Source of the DNA: JALHOP01 sp964484195
Lineage (GTDB): Bacteria; Myxococcota; XYA12-FULL-58-9; JALHOP01
Reading direction: 5' to 3'
DNA length: 64,000 nucleotides
Assembly: GCA_964484195.1 (NCBI GenBank)
Contig: CAZAER010000007.1
Span: 62,001-126,000 of the forward strand
In this document: piece after piece, positions 16,143 to 23,985 of the stretch
Numbering within the stretch: the stretch's first letter is position 1
How the letters are laid out: each line of letters begins with the position of its first letter
Notes under the pieces: generated by a model
What the model saw: the letters and a program-made list of their open reading frames with translations, nothing else
What the model was told of the DNA's origin: nothing
Database searches by the model: none
Translations under genes and position numbers: made by a program

Positions 16143-16519
16143 TGAGCCTTCCCAAGGACCTCAAGTACACAAAAGATCACGAGTGGCTGAAGCTCGTGGG
16201 CGATGTCGGCACCATCGGCATCACCAGATACGCCGGCGAGCAGCTCGGTGATGTCGTCTTCGTCGAGCTACCCAAAGTCGGCACCCAGGTGAAGGCGGGC
16301 GCCACTTTCGGCACCGTCGAGTCCGTCAAGGCCGTCAGTGACTTGTTCGCACCGGTGGCCGGCGAGGTGGTCGAGGTCAACGAGGCGCTCACCAAGGCCC
16401 CCGAAACCGTGAACTCGGATCCTTACGGCGCCGCTTGGATGGTGAAGATCAAGCTCGCCTCCGCTGGCGACGCCAATGCGTTGTTGTCGGCGGATGACTA
16501 TCAAGCGCTCATTGGTTGA
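16142..16519 (+). CDS. gcvH: Glycine cleavage system H protein
   Basis: Lipoate-carrying shuttle protein of the glycine cleavage complex, 125 residues. It has the DHEWLKL start, GITRYAGEQLGDVVFVELP and the lipoylation site Lys63 in ESVKAVSD, followed by PVAGEVVEVNEAL and the C-terminal Asn-Ser-Asp-Pro-Tyr-Gly segment. It is translationally coupled to gcvT (TGATG). gcvP and the lipoate-attachment genes are not in the window. Confidence 0.97.
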   Translation: MSLPKDLKYTKDHEWLKLVGDVGTIGITRYAGEQLGDVVFVELPKVGTQVKAGATFGTVESVKAVSDLFAPVAGEVVEVNEALTKAPETVNSDPYGAAWMVKIKLASAGDANALLSADDYQALIG

Positions 16520-16526
16520 TCGATCC

Positions 16527-16781
16527 ATGGGTGACGGAGACAAAGCAGCGCGCCGTGAGGCCAAGGAGCTATGGGACGCCTCGCGTGCAGCATTCGCGGC
16601 GGGGAATTACCGCGAGGTGCGCCGGCTCGATCGTATTGCCGCCGACCGCGCGCCGGGCAGTGACGTGGCCGCCGACGCCAATCGCGAGCTCGAGGGGTTG
16701 GGGCACGATCGCAACGTGCTCTACATCGCGGGCGCCGTGACGCTCATGTACGTGCTCGCGTGGGTCTACGCGTTGTCTTAG
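16527..16781 (+). CDS. Small tail-anchored protein of unknown function
   Basis: An 84-residue protein, charged and helical in its first 55 residues (AARREAKELWDASRAAFAAG, then REVRRLDRIAAD), with one C-terminal membrane segment (NVLYIAGAVTLMYVLAWVYAL). The pattern of short helices resembles a single TPR-like hairpin tethered to the inner membrane. ATG at 16527 lies 8 bp after gcvH, and a GAF-domain gene follows 8 bp later, so it is probably in the same transcript. I do not recognise a family. Confidence 0.65.
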   Translation: MGDGDKAARREAKELWDASRAAFAAGNYREVRRLDRIAADRAPGSDVAADANRELEGLGHDRNVLYIAGAVTLMYVLAWVYALS

Positions 16782-16788
16782 GTGCTCC

Positions 16789-17394
16789 ATGGCCAAGTTC
16801 GAAGCTCTCATCCCGCGTCAGTCCACCGACATCACGCTCGTCGTCGATGTCCGCGCCGACGGAGTCGTGGTCACCGACGCCAAGACCGGGGCTGCGTTCA
16901 CGGTTCGCGAGCTGAAAGCCAAACCTGCGCCACCGGCCCCACCACCCGAGCCGGCAAAGCCCGACGTGATGAGCGAGGTCTTTCACGAGGCTGCGCGCAT
17001 CTACGAGCACAAGTCCGCAAAAGCGGCAGCAGGGCTCCTCTTGGATCTCGCCTTGAAGGCGCTCGGTGCCGAGTCAGGCGCGGTCTACATCTCGAGCATC
17101 AATGACCAGGAGCTGCGTGTCGTGGCAGCTCGCGGCCCGGCCTCGGCATCGCTTTTGGGCTCGCGCGTCGTCATGGGGCAGGGCACGGTAGGTCTCGCTG
17201 CTCGAGAGGGCGTCTCCATGGTCGGCGCCGCAGGCGAGGTCTGCTCGCCCGCGCAACACGAGGGACGTGTCTACGGAGCCATCCATCTGCTGCACGACAA
17301 GCGACGCTTCAGCGCCGCCGACATCGGAGCCCTCGACTACCTAGCCGGCCAGCTCGCCGAGTATCTCATCAACACGGGCCAAACCGACGCCTAG
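16789..17394 (+). CDS. GAF-domain protein
   Basis: A 201-residue soluble protein. An N-terminal 45-residue segment (beta-rich, VVDVRADGVVVTD) is joined by a Pro/Ala linker (PAPPAPPPEPAKPD) to a GAF-like domain at about 60-195: AAGLLLDLALKALGAESGAVYI, GSRVVMGQGTVGLAAREG and GRVYGAIHLLHDKRRFSAADIGALDYLAGQLAEYL. No output domain is attached, so it may act with another signalling protein. The ligand is unknown. Confidence 0.75.
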   Translation: MAKFEALIPRQSTDITLVVDVRADGVVVTDAKTGAAFTVRELKAKPAPPAPPPEPAKPDVMSEVFHEAARIYEHKSAKAAAGLLLDLALKALGAESGAVYISSINDQELRVVAARGPASASLLGSRVVMGQGTVGLAAREGVSMVGAAGEVCSPAQHEGRVYGAIHLLHDKRRFSAADIGALDYLAGQLAEYLINTGQTDA

Positions 17395-17404
17395 GGCATA
17401 TCCT

Positions 17405-17965
17405 ATGGTCATGCGGTGGATCCTACTGACATTGGCTTTGATGGTCGGTGCTGCGCGCATCGCCCACGCCGACGACGTTTTGTTCTACTGGGTGGACAAG
17501 AAGGGCACGGTCCACGCCACGCAGAACATCGACGAAGTCCCCGAGCCCTACAACGGTATGTACCGCGCCCGTTTGAAGGAGCTCGAGGAGGAGAAGAAGA
17601 AGCAAAAGAGCGAGCCGGCTCCGCCTGTCGTTCAAGCCACCCCCCAGCCAACGCCCTCGCCGCCGCAGCCCTCCATCGTCGACAAGGAGCTCGCCCGGCA
17701 AAAAGCCTGGCGCGCCGAGGTGGCCAAATGGCGTACCGAGCTGCGGGTTGCCACCGAAGATCTGAGCCGCATCCAGACACAGCTCGACCAAACCACCGTC
17801 AATCCGGTATTGCGGACAACCCCACAGGTGCAGGCGCAGATTGGACCCCTCGAAGAGCAGCGGGACCGGGCATTGCGGCGGGTAGAGATCGCGCGCAAGA
17901 CGCTGGCCGAAGATCTGCCGGCGAAAGCGAAACGCGAGAGCGTCCCCCCGCGTTGGCTCGACTAG
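17405..17965 (+). CDS. DUF4124-like periplasmic protein with coiled coil
   Basis: A 186-residue exported protein (signal peptide ending AARIAHA). Directly after cleavage is a DUF4124-type segment (VLFYWVDKKGTVHATQNIDEVP) of the kind found in envelope proteins of Gram-negatives. A Lys/Glu helix, a Pro-rich linker and a second coiled-coil helix (about residues 95-175) follow. Its TAG stop shares the four bases CTAG (17962-17965) with the stop of the convergent gene. Function unknown. Confidence 0.7.
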   Translation: MVMRWILLTLALMVGAARIAHADDVLFYWVDKKGTVHATQNIDEVPEPYNGMYRARLKELEEEKKKQKSEPAPPVVQATPQPTPSPPQPSIVDKELARQKAWRAEVAKWRTELRVATEDLSRIQTQLDQTTVNPVLRTTPQVQAQIGPLEEQRDRALRRVEIARKTLAEDLPAKAKRESVPPRWLD

Positions 17966-19065
17966 CGCAAGACGTCGTCGATGACCGCGCGGTCGCGCTC
18001 TTCGCTGTACGAGGCGTTCGCGAGCTCGACGGCACGGCGCACCAGTGGGCTCTTGGCGCTGGGCTTGACGGCGCGCACGACCCCGGACGCGTCACGTTGC
18101 CGTGCGGCCACGACCGCGAAGTCGGGAGCCTTGCCGAGCGCGATGGCGGTCTCGATCTCGCCCTCGCTGCCATAGACCACATAACCCAAGCGATCGGCTG
18201 CGCGGAGCGTGCGCTTGGTTAGCCGGTCGGCGGGCTCGATCCGTGCCGGCGAACCGGGCGGCCTTTGGCCACCGTAGACCACGAAGACCCATCCCTCGGC
18301 GGAGCTCGCGGGGAGCCCGGCCATTTGTTTGAGACGCGCGATGCCCTCGCTATCCAACGCACGGCGCTCGGGGACGTAGGCCGCGGCGGTGGGGAACAGG
18401 TCGGTCACGCCGATGACCTGACTGCGCACGTACGCCAGCAAGTCGTTGCGGTCGAGCTCGCGCGTCGCGGCGGAGGTCGGTGCGAGAATCCGTAGCAGCT
18501 CGGCGTCGGCGAGGCACTCGGCGGCTTCGGACGACAGCCGCTCCGGAAGCTTGGCGCAATCGCGCGCGCACAAGAGCTTGCCGTGCGTGGCGTCGCCCAC
18601 GGCGGGCGGCGGCAAGAGAGCGGGCAGCGCGTCGGGGACGATGCCCTCGAGCATGGGCCAGACTCCCACGGAGACCAACACCGCGTGCTCGATGGCGATG
18701 CCGTCGGGTGCCTTGCCCGCGAGGTGGGCGCTGTAGATGCCCTCGTGCGCCACCGTGAAGCTCACCGCGAACTTGCCGTCGTCTCCATCGTGCGAGGCAA
18801 TGCGCGCGTCGACGACCGCGCCCTTGGGATTCGTGAGATAGACGGCGAGCTCGGCCCCTGCGAGCAGGCGGCGTTTCCCGAAGCTCGGGTCTGGAGTCTT
18901 GCGCAGCTCCTCGAGGGTGATGGCGAGCTCGAAGGTCTGCTTGGGCTTGGCGACGCCCGGCGTTTGCACGACGGTGTAGCCGACGCGGGCGCTGTCATGG
19001 CGCCGCACTTCGCGACTCGGAGGGCCAGACGCCGCGACGACGAGCGCCGCCGCCAGCACAATCAC
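17962..19065 (-). CDS. Exported protein of unknown function
   Basis: A 367-residue protein with a short signal peptide (MIVLAAALVVAASG). The first 150 residues are beta-rich and resemble an Ig-like or FixH/YtkA-like envelope domain (FELAITLEEL, ELAVYLTNPKGAVVDARI, FAVSFTVAHEGIYSAHLAG). After residue 165 the protein has Cys pairs (LLCARDCAKL, ECLADAE) and a helical part. The GTG start overlaps the stop of the DsbA-like gene (GTGA), so a disulfide-containing partner of that protein is plausible. No named family recognised. Confidence 0.55.
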   Translation of the reverse strand: MIVLAAALVVAASGPPSREVRRHDSARVGYTVVQTPGVAKPKQTFELAITLEELRKTPDPSFGKRRLLAGAELAVYLTNPKGAVVDARIASHDGDDGKFAVSFTVAHEGIYSAHLAGKAPDGIAIEHAVLVSVGVWPMLEGIVPDALPALLPPPAVGDATHGKLLCARDCAKLPERLSSEAAECLADAELLRILAPTSAATRELDRNDLLAYVRSQVIGVTDLFPTAAAYVPERRALDSEGIARLKQMAGLPASSAEGWVFVVYGGQRPPGSPARIEPADRLTKRTLRAADRLGYVVYGSEGEIETAIALGKAPDFAVVAARQRDASGVVRAVKPSAKSPLVRRAVELANASYSEERDRAVIDDVLR

Positions 19066-19904
19066 TGACAGACGCCGCTATTGCGGTCGAGCTCCATCTC
19101 GAAGCGGTCGGCGAAGGTGTAGAGCTCGGGATCGGGCTGAAGCTCTCTGCCGTTGACGTAGAACGTCGGAGTCGCTTCGATGCCCAGGGTGACCGCCGAT
19201 TGCTTCAACGCCGCAACGCGATCGCGGACGGCCGGCGAGGCGAGGTCGGCGATGAAGCGCTTGACGTCGAGGCCGATTTTGCCGGCGATGGTCGTGAGCA
19301 GCGGTTGCTCGAACTCGGTCGACGTCGAGGTGAACAGCGCTTCGTGCATCTGCCAGAGCTTGTTCTGATTGCCGGCGGCGAGTAGAGCCGCAGCGGCGTT
19401 CACGGACTGGGCGTTGTTCTGGAGAGGATAGGGCACGAAGACGAAGCGAACCTTCTTGCCGTAGCGGCGCAGCGCTTCTTCGACCCGCGGGGCGGCGTCA
19501 CGGCAGTGCGGGCAACGGAAGTCGGCGAACTCGACCACGGTGAGTGGCGCATCTTTCGCGCCACGTTGAGGAGCGTCGTCGAGCTTGAGCGTCTTGGGCT
19601 TGCCGCAGAACGGTCCGCTGACGCGGCTGCTCATGAAGGTACTGATCTCGTCGACCGACAGACCGGTCTGGGCAATGCGCGCCAGGATGGTCGAGAGGTG
19701 GTCGGCGGTCTTGCACTTGGGCTTGCTGTCATTGCACGCGGCGAGTGTCAGCGAGCTGGTGCAAGAGCAGAACTCGTCGGCGGCGACGCGCGCATAGACT
19801 TCACGCTGCTTGGCGCTGAGCGCAGACAGGTCGGGCATGGCGACCGTCAAAGCCAGATAGAACAACGGGGAAACCATGAGCGGCGCTCTACGCCACCGCG
19901 TCAC
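19062..19904 (-). CDS. DsbA-like thioredoxin-fold protein
   Basis: A 280-residue exported protein. A hydrophobic N-terminal segment is followed by a Cys-rich helical region (DEFCSCTSSLTLAACNDSKP) and then a DsbA/DsbG-type thioredoxin domain: LTVVEFADFRCPHCRDAAPRVEEAL with the active site CPHC, an inserted helical domain, and the cis-Pro loop IEATPTFYVNGREL. The start is uncertain: GTG at 19904 overlaps the previous stop (GTGA), while ATG at 19877 would give a cleaner signal peptide. It probably forms or shuffles disulfides in the periplasm. The N-terminal Cys region resembles that of other myxobacterial thioredoxin-like proteins (inference). Confidence 0.8.
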   Translation of the reverse strand: MTRWRRAPLMVSPLFYLALTVAMPDLSALSAKQREVYARVAADEFCSCTSSLTLAACNDSKPKCKTADHLSTILARIAQTGLSVDEISTFMSSRVSGPFCGKPKTLKLDDAPQRGAKDAPLTVVEFADFRCPHCRDAAPRVEEALRRYGKKVRFVFVPYPLQNNAQSVNAAAALLAAGNQNKLWQMHEALFTSTSTEFEQPLLTTIAGKIGLDVKRFIADLASPAVRDRVAALKQSAVTLGIEATPTFYVNGRELQPDPELYTFADRFEMELDRNSGVCQ

Positions 19905-20809
19905 GGAGGGGCAAGCGTCAAGAAGTCGATGAAGCGCGGGTCTTTGCGTACCCCGTCGAAATCGTCGTGCCGGACCGCCTGGTCGCGGTAACGGCTGTCA
20001 TGGCTCGTAGCTTGCTCGAGCTGGCGCACGCAGCCTTCGACATCCCCCGCACGGGCGGCGATGCGAGCGCCGGTGAACGCGGCCCGAGCCACCAATGGGT
20101 CTCCGACGCGGAGACGCTCGGCGGCGAACGCGACCCGACCTTTGGCTTCGTCGTAGGCCTGGCGCTCGAGCGCTTGCTCGGCGCGCAAAAGCGCGAGCTG
20201 TGCGTCCACGTGGCGAGTCTCGATGACCCGCAGATCACGCACCCGCGGAGCCCGTGGGTAGACGAGCTCGACCGCGATGACACCGCCATCCGGCGACGTG
20301 AGCCACAGCTCCGATTCCGGGAGGACCGAGTCGCCGAGCGTTGCCACGGACACCAGGGTCGCGTCATCGGCGTACCCGACGATGTCTGGACCGCGGCGCT
20401 CGATGGTGCCGAGACTGCTCGTTGCCAAAGGTGGCCCTGGAACGGCCCAGCGCATGCCCGCGGCCTCCAGCCGGCCCCCCATGCTCGAGGCCGCGATGCC
20501 ATCGATGAGCTGCTTGCGCTCGGTGGTGGGTTCTTCGGCAAGGGCGACGAGCGCCGGATCGACGTCGAACAGGTCCACCGCTTCGAGGCTCGCCACATGG
20601 TGCCTTCTGACCCGGGGCGGTGCGCCGTCACGCACCTCCAGGAACACCACTGCCGCCGGCGCCTCCTGGAAGCCCAAGACCAGGCGTTCGTAGCGCGTTT
20701 GCTGGATGCGACTGGTGACCGGATTGACTCGCGATGGCGGACAGGCGGCGAGGCAGCCGAGCGACGCAATAAACAGGGTACCCCGGATGATTGAAACAGA
20801 GTGACGCAT
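19901..20809 (-). CDS. Hypothetical lipoprotein
   Basis: A 302-residue predicted lipoprotein (lipobox region SLGCLAAC, Cys23 preferred). The first two thirds are beta-rich and unrecognised. The last third is helical with TPR-like character (LRAEQALERQAYDEAKGRV, then AARAGDVEGCVRQLEQATS) and ends with a segment seen in TPR proteins (VRKDPRFIDFL). It starts at ATG 20809, divergent from the FHA-GGDEF gene, and heads the three-gene envelope operon that runs down to 17962. Confidence 0.55.
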   Translation of the reverse strand: MRHSVSIIRGTLFIASLGCLAACPPSRVNPVTSRIQQTRYERLVLGFQEAPAAVVFLEVRDGAPPRVRRHHVASLEAVDLFDVDPALVALAEEPTTERKQLIDGIAASSMGGRLEAAGMRWAVPGPPLATSSLGTIERRGPDIVGYADDATLVSVATLGDSVLPESELWLTSPDGGVIAVELVYPRAPRVRDLRVIETRHVDAQLALLRAEQALERQAYDEAKGRVAFAAERLRVGDPLVARAAFTGARIAARAGDVEGCVRQLEQATSHDSRYRDQAVRHDDFDGVRKDPRFIDFLTLAPP

Positions 20810-20854
20810 CCATTACCTTTGATTCTGAGCCGCTCTGCGAACCACGTAGCGCCC

Positions 20855-21760
20855 ATGGAATTCGAAGACAAGACACAGGTCCTGAAGGCCGCTAGCATTC
20901 CGCAGCGCGGTGAGCGGCGATCTGCGTGTCTGGTCGTCATTTCTGGGAGCGAGCTCGGCCGCATCTACAAGGTCGACGAGCCCGAAATCGTCTTGGGGCG
21001 CGGCGATAGCGTCGGTATCCGTATCGTCGACGACGGTGTTTCGCGGCGCCATGCCAAGCTCATCCAGAAGGGCGAGGCGGTGACGCTCCTCGACCTCGAC
21101 AGCACCAACGGCACGTTCTGCAACGGCGAGCGGGTCACCGAGCGCGTGTTGCGTGATGGCGACAAGATCCGCATCGGCACGACGACCATCCTGAAGTTCA
21201 GCATGCAAGACGCGCTCGAGGAGGACTTCAGCCGTCGCCAGTATGAGTGGGCAACCCGCGACTCCCTCACAGGCTGTTTCAACAAGAAATACTTCGTCGA
21301 GCGACTCCCAGCCGAGATTGCCTACGCCAAGCGCCACGACAAGGTCTTGTCACTCGCGATGTGCGACATCGACCACTTCAAGCGCATCAACGACACCTAC
21401 GGCCACACCGCTGGCGATGTGGTGCTGCGCAACGTCGCGCGGGCTCTGCTCGAATCGGTGCGGCAGGAAGACACCGTCTCGCGCTGGGGCGGCGAGGAGT
21501 TCGCGGTGGTGATGCGCGACACCAAGGGCGATGCGGCATTCGTCGCCGCCGAGCGCATTCGTCGCCGACTCGAGGCCATGCCGATCGAATACGAGAATCA
21601 GCGCATTCTCGTGACCATCAGCATCGGCATCGCGTCGTGGGGAGAGGTCGAAGCCGTGTCGACGCCCGAGGCTCTGGTGCAGCGCGCCGACGCCTATCTG
21701 TATCGCGCCAAGCACCAAGGCCGAAACCGCACCGAGAGCCTGGCGCTGGGTGATCTGTAA
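20855..21760 (+). CDS. FHA-GGDEF diguanylate cyclase
   Basis: A 301-residue signalling enzyme that should make cyclic di-GMP. An FHA domain at about residues 25-115 (VLGRGD, VSRRHAKL, LLDLDSTNGTFCNG) would bind a phospho-threonine partner. The GGDEF domain follows (RDSLTGCFNKKYF, CDIDHFKRINDTYGH), with the active-site variant GGEEF at 212-216 and an inhibitory-site RxxD (RQED) five residues upstream. I chose the ATG at 20855, since an in-frame upstream start adds unrelated residues. The TAA overlaps the ATG of the LD-carboxypeptidase gene by one base, which links second-messenger output to cell-wall recycling genes. Confidence 0.92.
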   Translation: MEFEDKTQVLKAASIPQRGERRSACLVVISGSELGRIYKVDEPEIVLGRGDSVGIRIVDDGVSRRHAKLIQKGEAVTLLDLDSTNGTFCNGERVTERVLRDGDKIRIGTTTILKFSMQDALEEDFSRRQYEWATRDSLTGCFNKKYFVERLPAEIAYAKRHDKVLSLAMCDIDHFKRINDTYGHTAGDVVLRNVARALLESVRQEDTVSRWGGEEFAVVMRDTKGDAAFVAAERIRRRLEAMPIEYENQRILVTISIGIASWGEVEAVSTPEALVQRADAYLYRAKHQGRNRTESLALGDL

Positions 21761-22677
21761 TGACCGTCCCTTGGATGGTGCCGGACGCGGTGCGGCCCGG
21801 CGACGTCGTGCGCGTCATCGCTCCTTGTGGTGCCTTCGACCGTGAGCGCTTCGAGGCGGGGCTCGCCATCATCCAGCGCGCTGGTCTCGTTGTCCGCTAT
21901 GACGATGCCGTTTTTTCGCGCCACCGCTATCTCGCCGGTGACGACGAGCGACGACTCGCCGAGCTTCGCCACGCTTTGGGGGAGCCCGATGCTCGCGTGC
22001 TCTGGGTGGCGCGCGGAGGCTACGGCGCGACGCGGCTGCTCCCGCACTTGCCGGTCGACGCCGTTCGAAGAGCCAGCAAGTGGCTGGTTGGCTTCTCCGA
22101 CGTCACCGCGCTCCACATGTTGTGGGCCCGAGCCGGCCTAGCGTCGTTGCATGGCGCCAACGTCACCACTCTTTCGCAGTGGTCGGAAGGCGCACGCGAC
22201 GAGCTGATGAGCTGGCTGACGCAGCCTTCGCCGCGCTTGTTCCGGGGCAGGGTGATGCACCGGGGTGATCTCGTGAGCGGCCGTCTGCTCGGCGGCAATC
22301 TGACCGTGCTGGCCGCTATGGCGGGCACCGGCACTTTGCCGTCGTTGCGTGGGGCGATCGTCTTGCTCGAAGATGTCGGCGAGAGGCCCTACCGCCTCGA
22401 CCGCGTGCTCACGCAGCTCGTGCAATGCGGTGCCTTCGACGGCGTCGCCGGTGTCATCATCGGCCAGCTCACCGATTGCTCGGAGCCCAACGCCGATTAC
22501 ACCGCGCTCGACGTCCTGACCGACGTCCTCGACCCGTTGGGCGTACCGGTGCTGGCGGAGCTGCCGATTGGCCACGAGCCATCGTCTCGCGCAGTGCTCT
22601 CCGGTGCCATGGCCACGCTCGACACCCACGAGGGTGTGTTGACGTTGCGCAGCTCGGCTGCTCCCGTGACGGTGTGA
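21760..22677 (+). CDS. ldcA: LD-carboxypeptidase (peptidase S66, LdcA-like)
   Basis: A cytoplasmic peptidase that removes the terminal D-Ala from recycled murein tetrapeptides. It has 305 residues, the usual length. The nucleophile is Ser113 in LVGFSDVTALH. The partner Glu is in the IVLLEDVGERPYRLDR segment and the His in LPIGHEPSSRAVL. The VARGGYGATRLL motif is also typical. The stop overlaps the GTG of the following beta-lactamase-fold gene (GTGA), and mpl lies one gene further on, so this is a peptidoglycan-recycling operon. Confidence 0.92.
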   Translation: MTVPWMVPDAVRPGDVVRVIAPCGAFDRERFEAGLAIIQRAGLVVRYDDAVFSRHRYLAGDDERRLAELRHALGEPDARVLWVARGGYGATRLLPHLPVDAVRRASKWLVGFSDVTALHMLWARAGLASLHGANVTTLSQWSEGARDELMSWLTQPSPRLFRGRVMHRGDLVSGRLLGGNLTVLAAMAGTGTLPSLRGAIVLLEDVGERPYRLDRVLTQLVQCGAFDGVAGVIIGQLTDCSEPNADYTALDVLTDVLDPLGVPVLAELPIGHEPSSRAVLSGAMATLDTHEGVLTLRSSAAPVTV

Positions 22678-23945
22678 AGCCGAAACAAGGGGCACCGCTG
22701 CCGCAAGTGCAGGTCCCCGACATCGACCGCTGCATCCAGACCTTGATCGCCGAGAAGACCTGCTCGGCGGCGGCCTGCATCGCTTCGGTCGGCGGGCGCA
22801 TCTTTCATCGCGGCATCTACGGTTGCGCCGTGGCGCCGCCACCCGTGCGCAAGGTCGGCATCGACACCTATTTCGATCTCGGCGCGCTCACCCAACCACT
22901 CGCGACGGGCCTTGCCGCGATGGAGCTCGCGAGCCGCGGTCGCATCGATCTCGGCGCGAGCCTCGCCACGACCTTGCCCGAGTTTCGCGATCCGAAGTTC
23001 GCACCCATCACCATCGACATGTTGCTCGACCACACGAGTGGATTTCCCGGCTCGCGTGCCTTTTGGCAGGACATCGCTGCGGAAGAGGCGAAGCTCCGCC
23101 CCGAGCTCAAGACCATGGGCACGCGCAAAGCGGTGGCGAAGGTCCGCAAGCGTGTCGCCGAGCTGCGCTTCGAATCCGAGGCGGGCACCAAGGTCAATCC
23201 GAGCGACATCGGCTTCATGGTGTTGGGCTGGATCATCGAGAGCATCATCGAGACCCCGCTCGACGTGTTCCTACAGCGCGAGGTTTACCGCGAGCTCGGC
23301 CTCGATCAGACGTTGCTCTTCGTCCGCCATGACGAACCGCCGCCGAAAGTGGGTCCACGCCGTGTCTTCGCCGCGACCGAAAAGAGCGAGTGGCGCGAGA
23401 AGCTTCTGCAGGGCCACGTCCAGGACAGCAACGCTTGGGCGATGGGGGGCGTCGCGGGTCACGCCGGCCTCTTCGGCAACATCGACGCGGTCTGGCAGCT
23501 CGTGCATGCGCTTTGGGAGAGCTACAGCGGTGGCGGGCGCAGCTTTCTCGCGGGGCCGGTGCGGCGTTTCTGGACGCGCTCGAAACGTTTTCGCGGCACG
23601 ACGCGAACGCTCGCCTGGGACACGCCGCCTGCGCATCACGCCCAAGCCGGGAAACGCTTCTCGCTCAACTCGGTGGGACTTGCGGCAAACAATGGCTGCA
23701 CCATCTGGGTCGATCTCGCGACCGACATCATCGGTGTCGTGCTGACCAACGCCGCGCATACGACGCTGGACGGTAAAGAAGACTCGCTCAACAAGTTCCG
23801 ACCCCGCGTCTACGAGCTCATCGCCAAACACGGCGAGGCGCTGCCGCCGGATCCCACCAAAGCCGTCGGCGCGGCCGCGTTTTACACGCCGCCGATGGCG
23901 GGCAGCGGCGGCAACATCGCGACGATCCGCAAGCCCGGTAGGTAG
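22674..23945 (+). CDS. Beta-lactamase-fold protein lacking all catalytic motifs
   Basis: A 423-residue protein that follows the class C / serine hydrolase fold (TYFDLGALTQPLATGLAAME, IDMLLDHTSGFPG, SDIGFMVLGWIIESI, AWAMGGVAGHAGLFG, TIWVDLATDIIGVVLTN). The catalytic SxxK reads ALTQ (residues 71-74), the second motif Tyr-Ser-Asn/Asp reads Pro-Ser-Asp (176-178), and the usual HTG/KTG box near residue 335 reads as a non-matching NSV-type segment. It therefore cannot use the normal mechanism and is probably a binding or regulatory protein. It has no signal peptide. GTG start overlapping ldcA, 40 bp before mpl. The tail ends in a Gly/Ser-rich stretch. Confidence 0.8.
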   Translation: MKPKQGAPLPQVQVPDIDRCIQTLIAEKTCSAAACIASVGGRIFHRGIYGCAVAPPPVRKVGIDTYFDLGALTQPLATGLAAMELASRGRIDLGASLATTLPEFRDPKFAPITIDMLLDHTSGFPGSRAFWQDIAAEEAKLRPELKTMGTRKAVAKVRKRVAELRFESEAGTKVNPSDIGFMVLGWIIESIIETPLDVFLQREVYRELGLDQTLLFVRHDEPPPKVGPRRVFAATEKSEWREKLLQGHVQDSNAWAMGGVAGHAGLFGNIDAVWQLVHALWESYSGGGRSFLAGPVRRFWTRSKRFRGTTRTLAWDTPPAHHAQAGKRFSLNSVGLAANNGCTIWVDLATDIIGVVLTNAAHTTLDGKEDSLNKFRPRVYELIAKHGEALPPDPTKAVGAAAFYTPPMAGSGGNIATIRKPGR

Positions 23946-23985
23946 ATTCTTTCGCTCACCGCCGCTGGGGTGGTAGCTCCAAGGC

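Noticed and set aside
22425..22674. Upstream extension of the beta-lactamase-fold gene to 22425
   Set aside because: The extension lies wholly within ldcA in another frame and has no family similarity; GTG at 22674 fits the GTGA coupling.
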